Numbered from the stretch's first letter, positions 1 to 8,435 are shown. The stretch is 64,000 nucleotides of DNA from Breznakibacter xylanolyticus (GCF_003254275.1 NZ_QKZK01000016.1:1-64000); one strand, 5' to 3'. Translations and numbers: made by a program. Notes: generated from the letters alone by a model not told the origin.

Positions 1-267
1 CACAAACGTATTGTTTCTGTCTCGAGGGGTTGTTAATTCAAACTCTCCGGTAGAGCTTTTTACTGTTTTGGTCGTAAGCCCATTTCGCTTGTTTCCGCCC
101 TCATGTTTAAGGTGTTGTTCAAGCTCTAGGGCCAATGCCTTTTCTAAAAAATGCTTGATCAGAGGGGTGAAAACACCGTTCTCACCCATGAAATTCTTTT
201 TCTCATAAAGTCCCTTGATCGCTTCCCGTTCAAAGTCTTCGTAACTGAAATCTGGTTTGTCTTTCAT
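1..267 (-). CDS. IS256-family transposase, N-terminal part (runs off the window)
   Basis: 89 codons are open from the ATG at 267 to the window edge, so this is the first quarter of a gene. The translation begins MKDKPDFSYEDFEREAIKGL and contains LEQHLKHEGGNKRNG followed by TKTVKSSTGEFELTTPRDRN. This is the usual N-terminal pattern of mutator/IS256 DDE transposases: an EL..HL segment, then a NGxxxKTVK...G.....PRDR block. The catalytic DDE core lies outside the window. Whether the element is complete cannot be judged. It is divergent from the araC-type gene that follows. Confidence 0.85.
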   Translation of the reverse strand, partial: MKDKPDFSYEDFEREAIKGLYEKKNFMGENGVFTPLIKHFLEKALALELEQHLKHEGGNKRNGLTTKTVKSSTGEFELTTPRDRNNTFV

Positions 268-301
268 TGTCTGCAAAATTAATATTTATATATTGCAGAC
301 A
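268..301. repeat. Inverted repeat at the IS256-type element end
   Basis: TGTCTGCAA (268-276) and TTGCAGACA (293-301) are exact reverse complements separated by 16 AT-rich bases, immediately upstream of the transposase start. Read outward, the element probably ends near 308 with GGAACTGTGTCTGCA as its terminal inverted repeat. The exact end is inferred, because the other end is not in the window. Confidence 0.55.
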
Positions 302-335
302 CAGTTCCATGAATAGTCTCTTTGGGGGGTATTTT

Positions 336-1238
336 ATGAAAGATCAATTTTTAAGTGAACAGATATCGGGAGTCATTCCGTCGATGCAGCTCATGCATGG
401 CGATTTACCTGTGGCGTTTGCCTATCGCACGGCCGGGTACATCTGGGACAAGACGGGAGGGCAGCCGGATGTGCCTCACCGGCACAATTTTTACACCATC
501 ATATGGATTCATCAGGGGCTGGGGAAGCACTACCTCGATTATCGGGAGCACGATTTGGCGCCCGATGTGGTTTTTTTCGTCAGTCCCGGGCAGGTGCATC
601 AGATGGTGACCGATGAACGTCCCGAGGGGGAGGTGATCATGTTCACGCGCGAGTTTTTGGATCGGCACCACATCCGCGAGGATTTTATCTTTAATCTGGG
701 GCTGTTTGCTCATTATGCCGATGTGCCGCCTTTGCACGTCGATGCTGAAGGTGCAGTGCGCTTGCGTTACCTGACCCGTCAAATTGCCGAGAGCTTCGAT
801 AGCGGACGTTCCTATGCCGAGGATGCGCTGGCTGCGTATCTGAAACTTTTCCTGATTGAATGCAACCGCGTGATGGAGCCACAGGCTCAGGCCAATCCTC
901 AGTCGCTGCAGGCCGGACGTCAGTTGGTAGGGCGGTTCAAGCAGTTGCTGGAACAGCGTTTCAATGCCTGGCATAAGGTGAGTGATTATGCAGATGCATT
1001 GGGTATTACACCCGATTATCTCAATAATGTGATGAAGCTCTCCATTGGGCGCAATGCCAAGGAGTACATCCAGGAGCGCATCGTGCTCGAAGCCCGCCGA
1101 TTGGGAGTGCACACCCAGCTGACATCTAAGGAGATTGCCTATGACTTGGGCTTTGACGACCCCGCACATTTTAGCAAGTTTTATAAAAATGTGTCGGGGC
1201 AGTCGTTTTCAGATTTTCGCGCCAGACTGATGGTGTAG
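336..1238 (+). CDS. AraC-family transcriptional regulator
   Basis: A 300-residue protein. The N-terminal half is a cupin-like sensor (PHRHNFYTIIWIHQG, then VFFVSPGQVHQM), and the C-terminal ~100 residues are the AraC double helix-turn-helix (YADALGITPDYLNNVMK; then LTSKEIAYDLGFDDPAHFSK). Members bind a small molecule through the cupin half and DNA through the two HTH motifs. The ATG at 336 is chosen over an in-frame upstream codon because GGGGGG lies 7 bases before it and the upstream codon falls inside the IS end. The IS element lies about 30 bp upstream, so the native promoter may have been displaced. The target genes are unknown. Confidence 0.88.
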   Translation: MKDQFLSEQISGVIPSMQLMHGDLPVAFAYRTAGYIWDKTGGQPDVPHRHNFYTIIWIHQGLGKHYLDYREHDLAPDVVFFVSPGQVHQMVTDERPEGEVIMFTREFLDRHHIREDFIFNLGLFAHYADVPPLHVDAEGAVRLRYLTRQIAESFDSGRSYAEDALAAYLKLFLIECNRVMEPQAQANPQSLQAGRQLVGRFKQLLEQRFNAWHKVSDYADALGITPDYLNNVMKLSIGRNAKEYIQERIVLEARRLGVHTQLTSKEIAYDLGFDDPAHFSKFYKNVSGQSFSDFRARLMV

Positions 1239-1280
1239 GGCGGTGTGATTATACCGAACTAATAATTGTACATCTCTGTT

Positions 1281-1304
1281 AACCCCAGCCTGAAGGCTGG
1301 GGTT
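1281..1304. repeat. REP-like palindrome
   Basis: AACCCCAGCC-TGAA-GGCTGGGGTT is a perfect 10-bp stem with a 4-base loop, without the T-run of an intrinsic terminator. It lies 43 bp after the araC stop. GC-rich palindromes of this CCCCAGCC/GGCTGGGG type occur scattered between genes in Bacteroidota. It may still serve as an mRNA 3' end. Confidence 0.6.
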
Positions 1305-1443
1305 GTAATCATCTATGCGACGTATTTCGGATAAATACATCTGATAATTGGAAAATTGCATTGGTCTGGGGGTGTGGAGGAGCTAATTTTGTAACATCAA
1401 CAAGCATCAACAAGCATTGCTCAATAGATGAAGTCCTATGATG

Positions 1444-1460
1444 CACGACTCAATGTCGTG
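1444..1460. repeat. Second short hairpin in the araC-pirin gap
   Basis: CACGAC-TCAAT-GTCGTG is a 6-bp stem with a 5-base loop in the 329-bp gap between the araC-type gene and the pirin gene. Together with the hairpin at 1281 it looks like part of a repetitive palindromic element. I see no gene in this gap. Confidence 0.4.
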
Positions 1461-1567
1461 GCACTCTGGGCAACATCCGGAAGATGATGATGCATGAATA
1501 TTTATTTTAGGTTTTTACCTGTAAATATTGGTTGTTGAGCTGATTGTGAAACTGAAATCAATCAACC

Positions 1568-2293
1568 ATGACACATTCCATACCCGGCCTCGAGGTGATT
1601 CGAAGCGAATCGAGGGGCTACTTTAATCATGGATGGTTAAAGACATACCATTCATTTAGTTTTGCGAATTACTATCATGCTCAGCGCATGCATTTTGGGG
1701 CACTGAGGGTTATCAACGACGATGTGATTGCCCCGGGCAGAGGTTTTGGGCTGCATCCGCACGACAACATGGAAATCATAACCATCCCCATACAGGGATC
1801 ATTGATGCATGAAGACTCCATGGGACACCGTGAGGTGATTCGTCCCAACGATGTGCAGGTGATGAGCGCCGGCAGTGGTCTGTTTCATGCCGAGTTCAAC
1901 GCCAGCGAAAGCGAAGAGGTCGCCCTCTTTCAAATCTGGATGCTTCCCGACCGAAAAAATGTGGAGCCGGTATACAACCAAGCCAACTTTAATCCCGAGC
2001 AGGCGATGGGGCAGTGGCAACAATTGGTCGGCCCCAAGGGCGGGGACAGTGTGTTGACCATTCATCAGCAAGCCTGGGTGAAGAGGGCTTTTGTAAAGGC
2101 AGGCGATACCATTGCTTTGTCTCCCATCACTCCCCAGCAGGGACATTATGTAATGGTGGTGAGTGGTGATGTTGAGATAATGAATCACAACCTGCACCCT
2201 CGCGATGCCCTTGCCATGACGGGGCAACATGGCCAGGTGAGAGCCTTGCGTGATGCCCATCTGATCGATCTGATTGTGCCAATGCAGTGGTGA
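1568..2293 (+). CDS. Pirin family protein (YhhW-type bicupin)
   Basis: A 241-residue, two-domain cupin of the pirin family. The N-terminal cupin carries the metal ligands expected from the E. coli YhhW pattern: H63 and H65 in GLHPHDNMEI, and H107 with E109 in GLFHAEF. The C-terminal cupin (about 150-241) lacks such a set, as is usual. YhhW and human pirin can oxidise quercetin in vitro, but the physiological substrate is generally unknown. Length matches the family (about 230-290). It precedes yceI on the same strand with a 67-bp gap. Role beyond metal-binding cupin is not inferable. Confidence 0.9.
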   Translation: MTHSIPGLEVIRSESRGYFNHGWLKTYHSFSFANYYHAQRMHFGALRVINDDVIAPGRGFGLHPHDNMEIITIPIQGSLMHEDSMGHREVIRPNDVQVMSAGSGLFHAEFNASESEEVALFQIWMLPDRKNVEPVYNQANFNPEQAMGQWQQLVGPKGGDSVLTIHQQAWVKRAFVKAGDTIALSPITPQQGHYVMVVSGDVEIMNHNLHPRDALAMTGQHGQVRALRDAHLIDLIVPMQW

Positions 2294-2360
2294 GATTTGA
2301 GAAGTTTTGTATGATATATAAAGTTTAAATAAAAAGCATAAACAATTAAAAATTAGCGAT

Positions 2361-2921
2361 ATGAAAAAGTTGACATTTTTAACAGTGGCCTTGGTGATGA
2401 GCCTGAGCATGGTGGCACAAAAAGTGACCATCGATGCCCAAAAATCACAACTGAAATGGACCGGTAAAAAGGTGGTGGGCGAACACTGGGGATACGTGAA
2501 TCTCAAAAGTGGTTCGTTGGAGCTGAAAAATAACCAGATTGTTTCGGGAACCTTTGTGATGGATATGACCTCCATCAATGTGAAAGATCTTGAGCCGGGC
2601 GAATGGAACGATAAACTGGTGGCTCACCTCAAGAATGATGATTTCTTTTCGGTGGATAAGTATAAGGAAGCGACACTGGTCATCACGCAAAGCGGTGCAT
2701 TTAAAAACAATGAAGCCACAGTATCGGGCAAGTTGACCATCAAGGGAAAAACCCATCCGGTGACCTTTAAGGCGGTGCAAACGGCTAATGGTTATCAGGC
2801 GCGAGTGGTGGTCGATCGCACCAAGTATGACATTCGTTATGGGTCGGGCAAGTTTTTCACGAGCCTGGGCGATAACATGATTGAAGATGAATTTGTGATG
2901 GATGTGACCTTGGTGAAGTAA
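2361..2921 (+). CDS. YceI family lipid-binding protein
   Basis: 186 residues. A clear signal peptide (MKKLTFLTVALVMSLSMVAQ) is followed by the YceI lipocalin-like fold: VTIDAQKSQLKWTGKKV, GTFVMDMTSINVKDL, FKNNEATVSGKLTIKGKTHPVTF, and a final DEFVMDVTLV strand. YceI proteins are periplasmic antiparallel beta-barrels that bind long isoprenoid or fatty chains. Length (about 165 residues mature) is standard. A strong terminator follows about 95 bp downstream. The function is only as specific as the family. Confidence 0.9.
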   Translation: MKKLTFLTVALVMSLSMVAQKVTIDAQKSQLKWTGKKVVGEHWGYVNLKSGSLELKNNQIVSGTFVMDMTSINVKDLEPGEWNDKLVAHLKNDDFFSVDKYKEATLVITQSGAFKNNEATVSGKLTIKGKTHPVTFKAVQTANGYQARVVVDRTKYDIRYGSGKFFTSLGDNMIEDEFVMDVTLVK

Positions 2922-3015
2922 TTGTGGTTCAGGATTCTGTTCTCGTTTGAGCTGTAGGCAGATGCTTGTTGGCGAAGCGAGTGAGTTATTCCGTCTTATC
3001 ACATCACAAGTGAAT

Positions 3016-3052
3016 AAAAAAGCCGGTTTCCAATTGGGGAACCGGCTTTTTG
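3016..3052 (+). terminator. Intrinsic terminator after yceI
   Basis: AAAAAGCCGGTT and AACCGGCTTTTT are complementary around a short TCCAATTGGGG loop and end in a T-run. This ends the pirin-yceI transcript. Confidence 0.85.
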
Positions 3053-3069
3053 TATGCTGAGCAATATAA

Positions 3070-3450
3070 ACGCTAAGTTGATAGATAATACAGAGTCAGA
3101 ATAAACGCAAAGGCGCGAAGTCGCTGAGTTATTTTGTTGCGCCATGCGTTTAAATAACAAAGCAGATAACTCAAAAGAGTTATATCGTAGTTTTCAATGA
3201 ACAGGGAGACACAGGGACACCGAGTTTTATTTTGATTTATTGTATCAAACTGAAGAAGCTTTGTTTCCCCTTGTTCAAATATAAAAACAGATAATCAAAA
3301 AAGTTATATAGTCGTTGCTTCGTGTTTTTTTTTTGCGGGTGATTAAGGTTTACCGCAAAGGGCAGAGAGAAGAACGCCGAGGGCGCGAAGGTTTATTTCT
3401 TAGTGTTCTTAGCGCAACCTTGGCGGTAAAAAAGCGAGTAGGGAAGCGTG
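3070..3450. repeat. Degenerate dispersed intergenic repeats, no gene
   Basis: This ~380-bp stretch between yceI and the DUF3820 gene holds low-complexity fragments such as CGCAAAGGCGCGAAG, GGGAGACACAGGGACACC and GGGCAGAGAGAAGAACGCCG. It also holds two related modules, AAAGCAGATAACTCAAAAGAG near 3159 and AAACAGATAATCAAAAAAGT near 3286. A relative of the module, AAAAGCAGATAACTCAGCG, recurs near 13101. Such fragments are common intergenic filler in Bacteroidota. No coding potential is convincing. Confidence 0.5.
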
Positions 3451-3451
3451 G

Positions 3452-3691
3452 TCAACGCATCATCTGTCGTAATTTAGTGATGAGAAACTCCAGTCCGTTG
3501 AGGCGAATTTCGTACATGGTGCCCATGAGTACACCCAGTTTGCCGGGAGGAAAGCCCTTTTGCTGATACCACACCAGGTAGTGCTCGGGGATGTCGCAAA
3601 TGGGCGAACCTTTGTATTTTCCGTAGGGCATGCGGGTGGTGATGAGTTCCTGCAAAATCTGAGGGTTGAAGGCGCCTGTGGGTTGCTCCAT
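3452..3691 (-). CDS. DUF3820 family protein
   Basis: A 79-residue protein starting MEQPTGAFNPQILQELI. The core TRMPYGKYKGSPICDIPEHYLVWY and the later PPGKLGVLMGTMYEIRLNGLEFL match DUF3820, a family of about 70-80 residues with the conserved MPFGKYKG.....P..YL.W pattern. The upstream in-frame extension is rejected as a start because it has no conservation-like pattern and would exceed the family length. Molecular function is unknown. It is convergent with yceI and divergent from the lipoprotein gene at 3805. Confidence 0.8.
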   Translation of the reverse strand: MEQPTGAFNPQILQELITTRMPYGKYKGSPICDIPEHYLVWYQQKGFPPGKLGVLMGTMYEIRLNGLEFLITKLRQMMR

Positions 3692-3768
3692 GTTGTTGGG
3701 GATGATGAGATAAGGTGATAACCTGCATTCCGGTTGATGGTTGTGCAGAGTTTTCTTAACTTTTCGTT

Positions 3769-3776
3769 TATTTTTG
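3769..3776 (+). promoter_or_regulatory. -7 box (TATTTTTG) for the lipoprotein gene
   Basis: TATTTTTG fits the Bacteroidota TAnnTTTG -7 consensus, 29 bp before the ATG at 3805. No good TTTG -33 box is seen at the right distance. Confidence 0.5.
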
Positions 3777-3804
3777 CAAAGATACATCAACCTAAAACAA
3801 ACGA

Positions 3805-4461
3805 ATGATGAGGATGCGAAAAGTTTTGATGCCCGTGGCAGTGTTATTGCTGGCCGTTTCGTGCCGTCCCAAGAACCAGGAGTTGGTCAACCTTCCCGAT
3901 GGCAGCACCGATGTGGTGACTTATGAGATGGAAGGGGATTCGGTGAAGACCGGCCGATATTCCAACGGAGGACTTTATTACCGCTCGGTGAAACGTTCCG
4001 GTTTGTCCGGTTATGTCGAGACCGAAGCCATGAACTATTATCCGTCGGGGGGCTTGCGCAAGTATGCCCTGTTTTTAAACGATTCATTGCGTTTCTTTCG
4101 GTTTTATACTCCTGAAGGAAAGGTTGAGGATTTTGGAGGTAATGGATTGATATACTTGGATGATGAGACACAATATGTAGACACGCTACAGACCTTCCAT
4201 CAGTCTTTTCAGCAGTTGCGGCTGGCCATTCCTCCGCATTGCGTGGCGCGGGTGATTGTGGGCGACGAGGTAGCCGATGAGGCTGCCCGTCCCGATAGTT
4301 TGCCGCTGGAACTGTTGCCGATGAAAGAGAATGTTTCGGGTTTTTTGGTGAGCTTTCCTGTTGAGGGGGAGTATAACAAGGTGATTTATTGGTCGCTGCA
4401 GGATACCCTGGCCAATCACATCCAAAAAGGGCGGGTGTGGCGTAAGTTTGTGGTGAGATGA
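3805..4461 (+). CDS. Hypothetical lipoprotein
   Basis: 218 residues. The N-terminus MMRMRKVLMPVAVLLLAVSC is a lipoprotein signal with lipobox L-A-V-S-C, so Cys20 should be acylated and the protein exported. The next ~80 residues (GRYSNGGLYYRSVKRSG, then NYYPSGGLRKYALF, then RFYTPEGKVEDFGGNG) show short Y-x-x-G-x-L/K repeats like those of MORN/YwqK-type beta hairpins. I do not recognise a named family or a catalytic motif. The gene stands alone, with a -7 box 29 bp upstream and an 8-bp tandem repeat tract immediately downstream. Confidence 0.75.
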   Translation: MMRMRKVLMPVAVLLLAVSCRPKNQELVNLPDGSTDVVTYEMEGDSVKTGRYSNGGLYYRSVKRSGLSGYVETEAMNYYPSGGLRKYALFLNDSLRFFRFYTPEGKVEDFGGNGLIYLDDETQYVDTLQTFHQSFQQLRLAIPPHCVARVIVGDEVADEAARPDSLPLELLPMKENVSGFLVSFPVEGEYNKVIYWSLQDTLANHIQKGRVWRKFVVR

Positions 4462-4473
4462 AGCGGAGGAACT

Positions 4474-4678
4474 AAGTGGCAAAGTGGCAAAGTAGGAGTG
4501 TAGGAGTGTAGGAGTGTAAGAGTGTAAGAGTACATAAGTGTAGGAGTGTAGGAGTGTAGGAGTGCAAGAGTACATAAGTGTAGGAGTGTAGGAGTGTAAG
4601 AGTGTAAGAGTACATAAGTGCAAGAGTGCAGGAGAGTGTAAAAGTACAGAAGTACAGAAGTGCAAAAGAGCAAGAGAG
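4474..4678. repeat. 8-bp tandem repeat tract (TAGGAGTG / TAAGAGTG)
   Basis: From 4492 the sequence reads as consecutive octamers: GTAGGAGT x3, GTAAGAGT x2, ACATAAGT, then GTAGGAGT x3, GCAAGAGT, ACATAAGT, then GTAGGAGT x2, GTAAGAGT x2, ACATAAGT, GCAAGAGT, GCAGGAGA. It decays to ACAGAAGT-like units by about 4678, and two AAGTGGCA octamers precede it. There is a higher-order 40-48-bp period marked by ACATAAGT. It fills the gap between the lipoprotein and pectinesterase genes. Confidence 0.9.
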
Positions 4679-4745
4679 GGGAAGTACAAAAAAGTTGAAA
4701 CATCTCAAGTCTTCCTTTGGGGGATTAGGGGCTAATTATTTAATT

Positions 4746-5708
4746 ATGAAGAGTATTCATACAATATCCATTATCCTCATGTTTATGGTGTTCAGTGCAT
4801 GGGGACAGGCAGGGGCGCAGCCCGATTTTGTGGTGGCGGCCGATGGTTCGGGCGATTTTACCACTGTTCAGGGGGCTATTGACGCTGTTCCGCATTTGCG
4901 TAAGCAGCGCACGATTATTTTTATCAAAAAAGGGATTTACAAAGAAAAGCTCGAGGTATCGACCACCAAAACCAATATCACCCTGATGGGGGAAGAGGTA
5001 CAGGGGACGGTGCTCACCTATGATGATTTTGCGCAAAAAAAGAATCGTTTTGGGGAAGAGATGGGGACGTCAGGTTCTGCCAGTTTTTATATTAACGGCG
5101 ATGGCTTTGTGGCTGAGAACCTCACTTTTGAGAATTCCTCCGGGCCGGTGGGGCAAGCTGTGGCGGTGCGAGTGGATGGCGACATGGTGGCTTTTCGCAA
5201 CTGTCGATTTTTAGGTTTTCAAGATACTTTATATCCTCATGGAGAGGAGAGTCGGCAGTATTATTTGAATTGTTACATCGAGGGTACGGTCGATTTTATT
5301 TTTGGCTGGTCGACGGCTGTGTTTGATGGCTGTGTGATTTTTTGCAAGAACACGGGCTATGTGACGGCAGCTTCGACGTTGCCCGAAACACAGCATGGTT
5401 TTGTGTTTCTCGATTGCCGGGTGCACGGTTCGGGCAAGGGCACCCATTACCTTGGGCGACCATGGCGTCCTTATGCATCGGTGGCCTTTGTGCGATGCGA
5501 CCTTTCGGATGTGATTGACGTTCGAGGATGGGACAATTGGGGAAAAGTCACCAACAAGGCGACAGCGCGTTTTCGTGAGGGAAACAATCGGGGGGCTGGA
5601 GCCGGGCTGAGTCAGCGGGTCGGTTGGATGCGTCAGCTCACCGAGGAAGAAATGGCACCCCTGACGCCCGAAGGGATTTTGGGCAATTGGCTACCACAAT
5701 GGAAATGA
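4746..5708 (+). CDS. Secreted pectin methylesterase (CE8)
   Basis: 320 residues starting MKSIHTISIILMFMVFSAWG, a signal peptide cut near residue 24. The mature protein is a right-handed beta-helix pectinesterase. All family signatures are visible: GQAVAVR with Q137, GFQDTLY with D160, VDFIFG with D183 and LGRPW with R238 and W240. D160 and D183 are the expected catalytic aspartates and R238 the carboxylate-binding arginine. It removes methyl groups from galacturonate in pectin, outside the cytoplasm. An upstream in-frame extension into the tandem repeats is rejected because it hides the signal peptide. No other pectin genes are adjacent. Confidence 0.95.
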   Translation: MKSIHTISIILMFMVFSAWGQAGAQPDFVVAADGSGDFTTVQGAIDAVPHLRKQRTIIFIKKGIYKEKLEVSTTKTNITLMGEEVQGTVLTYDDFAQKKNRFGEEMGTSGSASFYINGDGFVAENLTFENSSGPVGQAVAVRVDGDMVAFRNCRFLGFQDTLYPHGEESRQYYLNCYIEGTVDFIFGWSTAVFDGCVIFCKNTGYVTAASTLPETQHGFVFLDCRVHGSGKGTHYLGRPWRPYASVAFVRCDLSDVIDVRGWDNWGKVTNKATARFREGNNRGAGAGLSQRVGWMRQLTEEEMAPLTPEGILGNWLPQWK

Positions 5709-5751
5709 GCCGCAGGCATGTTTGGGCCTCACTGCTGAATGAGGGATTATG

Positions 5752-5801
5752 AAAAAAAACAGCTTTATCGATCACATCGTGTCGGTGAAGCTGTTTTTTT
5801 A
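5752..5801 (+). terminator. Terminator after the pectinesterase gene
   Basis: AAAAAACAGCTT and AAGCTGTTTTTTT pair around an imperfect ATCGATCACATCGTGTCGGT region, with a T-run at the end. Confidence 0.75.
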
Positions 5802-5916
5802 TTTGGATAATACGGATGAAAATGCATAAATTATTGTAAGCAATATTTCTCCCCGGATGACTTTAAATTAGTGTTTGTAAGTAGTTTAAATATTGCATTT
5901 TATGAAATAACGAGCT

Positions 5917-8199
5917 ATGCAGGGGCAATCGACCGACAAAGGCACAACCGATCCGTTTGGCTATCATCCCAAAGCAACACATGTGGATGCGCTGTCGCGT
6001 ATATATCAAAAAGCGTGGCATAGCAAAACATTTGCCATGTTGTTGGTAGATGCCGAAGGCGTTATTTTAAATCTGAGTGCTTATGCTGAGGAGTTGTTTC
6101 GTCAGCCGGCCATTCATTTGATGGGTTATCCCATGACCGATTTGATTATTCCGGGTGAGAAAAGCGAGTTTGATGATTGTCTGTTTCAGGCGCGCACCCG
6201 CAAGGAGGAGTTCACCACCCGTTATTTTCACTTGCGAGCCCCCTCAGAAAAAACCGTTTATTTCACATTCGAATTCATTTCGGATGATGATGACAATGCC
6301 CAGTATTTGCTGCTGATGCGTGATGTGACCGATCAGGAGGTTTATTCAAATAACTTACGCAATAAAGAGCTGTATTTGAATATGGCTCAAAAGATTGCCA
6401 ATTTGGGACATTACTTGTTGGATATTCCGTCGGGCTATTGGACTTGTTCGCCCGAGTTGGATGTGATTTTTGGCATTGATGGCCATTATGCGAAAACGAT
6501 AGAAGGGTGGCTTGAAATTATTCATCCCGACGATCGAGAGATGATGGGGGGGTATTTTCTTAATGAGGTGGTGGGACATTGTCAGCCGTTTAATAAAGAG
6601 TATCGTATTGTGCGCATCAAAGATGGGGTGACCCGATGGATTCATGGCAAGGGAGAGTTGCGCATGAACAAGCACAATGAGCCGATGCAGATGATTGGCA
6701 CCATTCAGGACATCACCGAGCGCAAGCAGCACGAGGCTGAATTGCGGGCTTCACGAGCATTGTACCACGATTTGGTGGAGACGTCGCAGGATTTGGTGTG
6801 GCAGTGCGATGCCCGGGGGCATTTTGTGTTTTTAAATCAGGCATGGGAGCAGTTGTTAGGGTATCGTCAGGAGGAGATGCTGGGGCGACATTTCACCGAT
6901 TTTCAAAGCGCTTCGCGAACAGAGGCCGGTCATGAGACGCTCAGGCGTATTTTGAGTGAAGGGAATATCCGAGGTCACGAGTCGTGTTATCTGAATCGTC
7001 AAGGAGATCCGGTTTATTTGGTTTTTAATGCCAAGCGGGTGGATGATGAGCATGGCAATGTGACCGGCATCAGGGGGACAGCGTACGACTATACCGAAAG
7101 TCGTCGCAATCAGCAGTTGCTCAAGGAGAAATCCGACGAGTTGGATCGTTTTTTTAATACAGCCCTCGATTTGTTGTGTGTCTGCCGCATCGATGGAACC
7201 TTTATGAGGGTCAATCCTGAATGGACCAATGTGCTGGGATATGAAATGGATGAGATTGTGGGTCAGAATTTTCTGAACATGGTTCATCCCGAGGATTTGG
7301 AAGGAACGCTGGGGGCTTTGCGTTTGTTGAAACAGAATGAGTCGGTGTTTAATTTTGTGAACCGATGTCGTACCATAAGCGGAGCTTATAAATATATTGA
7401 GTGGCGTTCGACGTTGGTGGGTGATCTGATTTATGCCGCTGCGCGCGACATCTCCGAGCGCATCGAGATTGAGGAGACCCAGCGGTTGGTCAATAAAGAG
7501 CTTGAGGACAGCAACGCACAAAAGGACAAATTTCTGTATATCATTGCGCACGATTTGCGCAATCCGCTCAGCAATATCTTGGGATTTACCGATTTGCTGG
7601 CCAATAACTATGCATCTTACACCGTAGAGGAGGCCGGTCGGTTGCTAAATATGCTTAATGATAGTACGCATGCCTTGTACGAGTTGATAGAGAACCTACT
7701 CAATTGGGCGTTGTCGAAAACCGGGCGCATTGTGTTTCAGCCGTCACAAATATCGTTATGGCGTATTGCCAACAGTGTGGTCGGGCAGTTACACTCACTG
7801 GCCAAGAGCAAAGACATTCATTTGCTCAATAAGGTGCCATCGTTGGCCGAGGCATGGGGCGACAATGCCATGATGACCACCATTATACGTAATCTGGTGT
7901 CGAATGCCATTAAGTTTTCGCATCCGGGGGCGGTGATTGCTATCAATTATCACGAGCAACCCGGTTTGGCCATTTTGGAAGTGAAGGATCAGGGCGTGGG
8001 TATTTCACCGGAAGTGATTCCGATTTTGTTTTGGGCCGAGGAGGTTTATAGTACCCATGGAACCATGGGTGAACGCGGGACGGGGCTTGGGCTGCCTCTG
8101 TGCAAAGAGTTGATGGAGAAACAAAACGGGCATATTTGGGTGGAGAGTGAGTTGGGTCAGGGGAGTAGTTTCTTCGTGAGTTTGCCGTTAGTTCCTTAG
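5917..8199 (+). CDS. Multi-PAS sensor histidine kinase
   Basis: 760 residues, no signal peptide or membrane span, so probably cytoplasmic. Four PAS/PAC units are visible: about 35-145, 150-275 (ending GTIQDITERK), 280-405 (ending GTAYDYTESRR) and 410-525 (ending AARDISERIE). They are followed by HisKA with the phospho-acceptor H545 in IIAHDLRNPLSN, and a HATPase domain with N, G1 and G2 boxes (IIRNLVSNAIKFS, VKDQGVGIS, GERGTGLGLPLCKEL). There is no receiver domain and no response regulator gene beside it, so it is an orphan kinase. The signal sensed is unknown. Confidence 0.92.
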   Translation: MQGQSTDKGTTDPFGYHPKATHVDALSRIYQKAWHSKTFAMLLVDAEGVILNLSAYAEELFRQPAIHLMGYPMTDLIIPGEKSEFDDCLFQARTRKEEFTTRYFHLRAPSEKTVYFTFEFISDDDDNAQYLLLMRDVTDQEVYSNNLRNKELYLNMAQKIANLGHYLLDIPSGYWTCSPELDVIFGIDGHYAKTIEGWLEIIHPDDREMMGGYFLNEVVGHCQPFNKEYRIVRIKDGVTRWIHGKGELRMNKHNEPMQMIGTIQDITERKQHEAELRASRALYHDLVETSQDLVWQCDARGHFVFLNQAWEQLLGYRQEEMLGRHFTDFQSASRTEAGHETLRRILSEGNIRGHESCYLNRQGDPVYLVFNAKRVDDEHGNVTGIRGTAYDYTESRRNQQLLKEKSDELDRFFNTALDLLCVCRIDGTFMRVNPEWTNVLGYEMDEIVGQNFLNMVHPEDLEGTLGALRLLKQNESVFNFVNRCRTISGAYKYIEWRSTLVGDLIYAAARDISERIEIEETQRLVNKELEDSNAQKDKFLYIIAHDLRNPLSNILGFTDLLANNYASYTVEEAGRLLNMLNDSTHALYELIENLLNWALSKTGRIVFQPSQISLWRIANSVVGQLHSLAKSKDIHLLNKVPSLAEAWGDNAMMTTIIRNLVSNAIKFSHPGAVIAINYHEQPGLAILEVKDQGVGISPEVIPILFWAEEVYSTHGTMGERGTGLGLPLCKELMEKQNGHIWVESELGQGSSFFVSLPLVP

Positions 8200-8435
8200 T
8201 TCCTTTATTGGGGGGAATATACTCTTATCAGCGGTTCAAAATTTTACTCGGTAAAGCAACAATCTCATTAGAATTCAGAGCATTGTAGGGTGTTTTGCTT
8301 CGGATGGGGCAGAGGAACTTAATCCTGTTCAAAATTTCCCCGATGTTTCCTGTCTGAAGGTGTGATAATGAATAGAAAATTAAGTGGTTGCTTCATTTTT
8401 GCGTTTTTTCACACATGCACATTTTCTCATTTACC

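Noticed and set aside
405-1169. 254-codon minus-strand ORF opposite the AraC gene
   Set aside because: It is a shadow of a well-supported plus-strand gene with clear AraC motifs. No family pattern is visible in the antisense frame.
4186-4708. Three overlapping minus-strand ORFs rich in LLHSYTPT-like repeats
   Set aside because: They are products of the 8-bp tandem repeat, open in all three frames, and overlap the lipoprotein gene. There is no RBS or family match.
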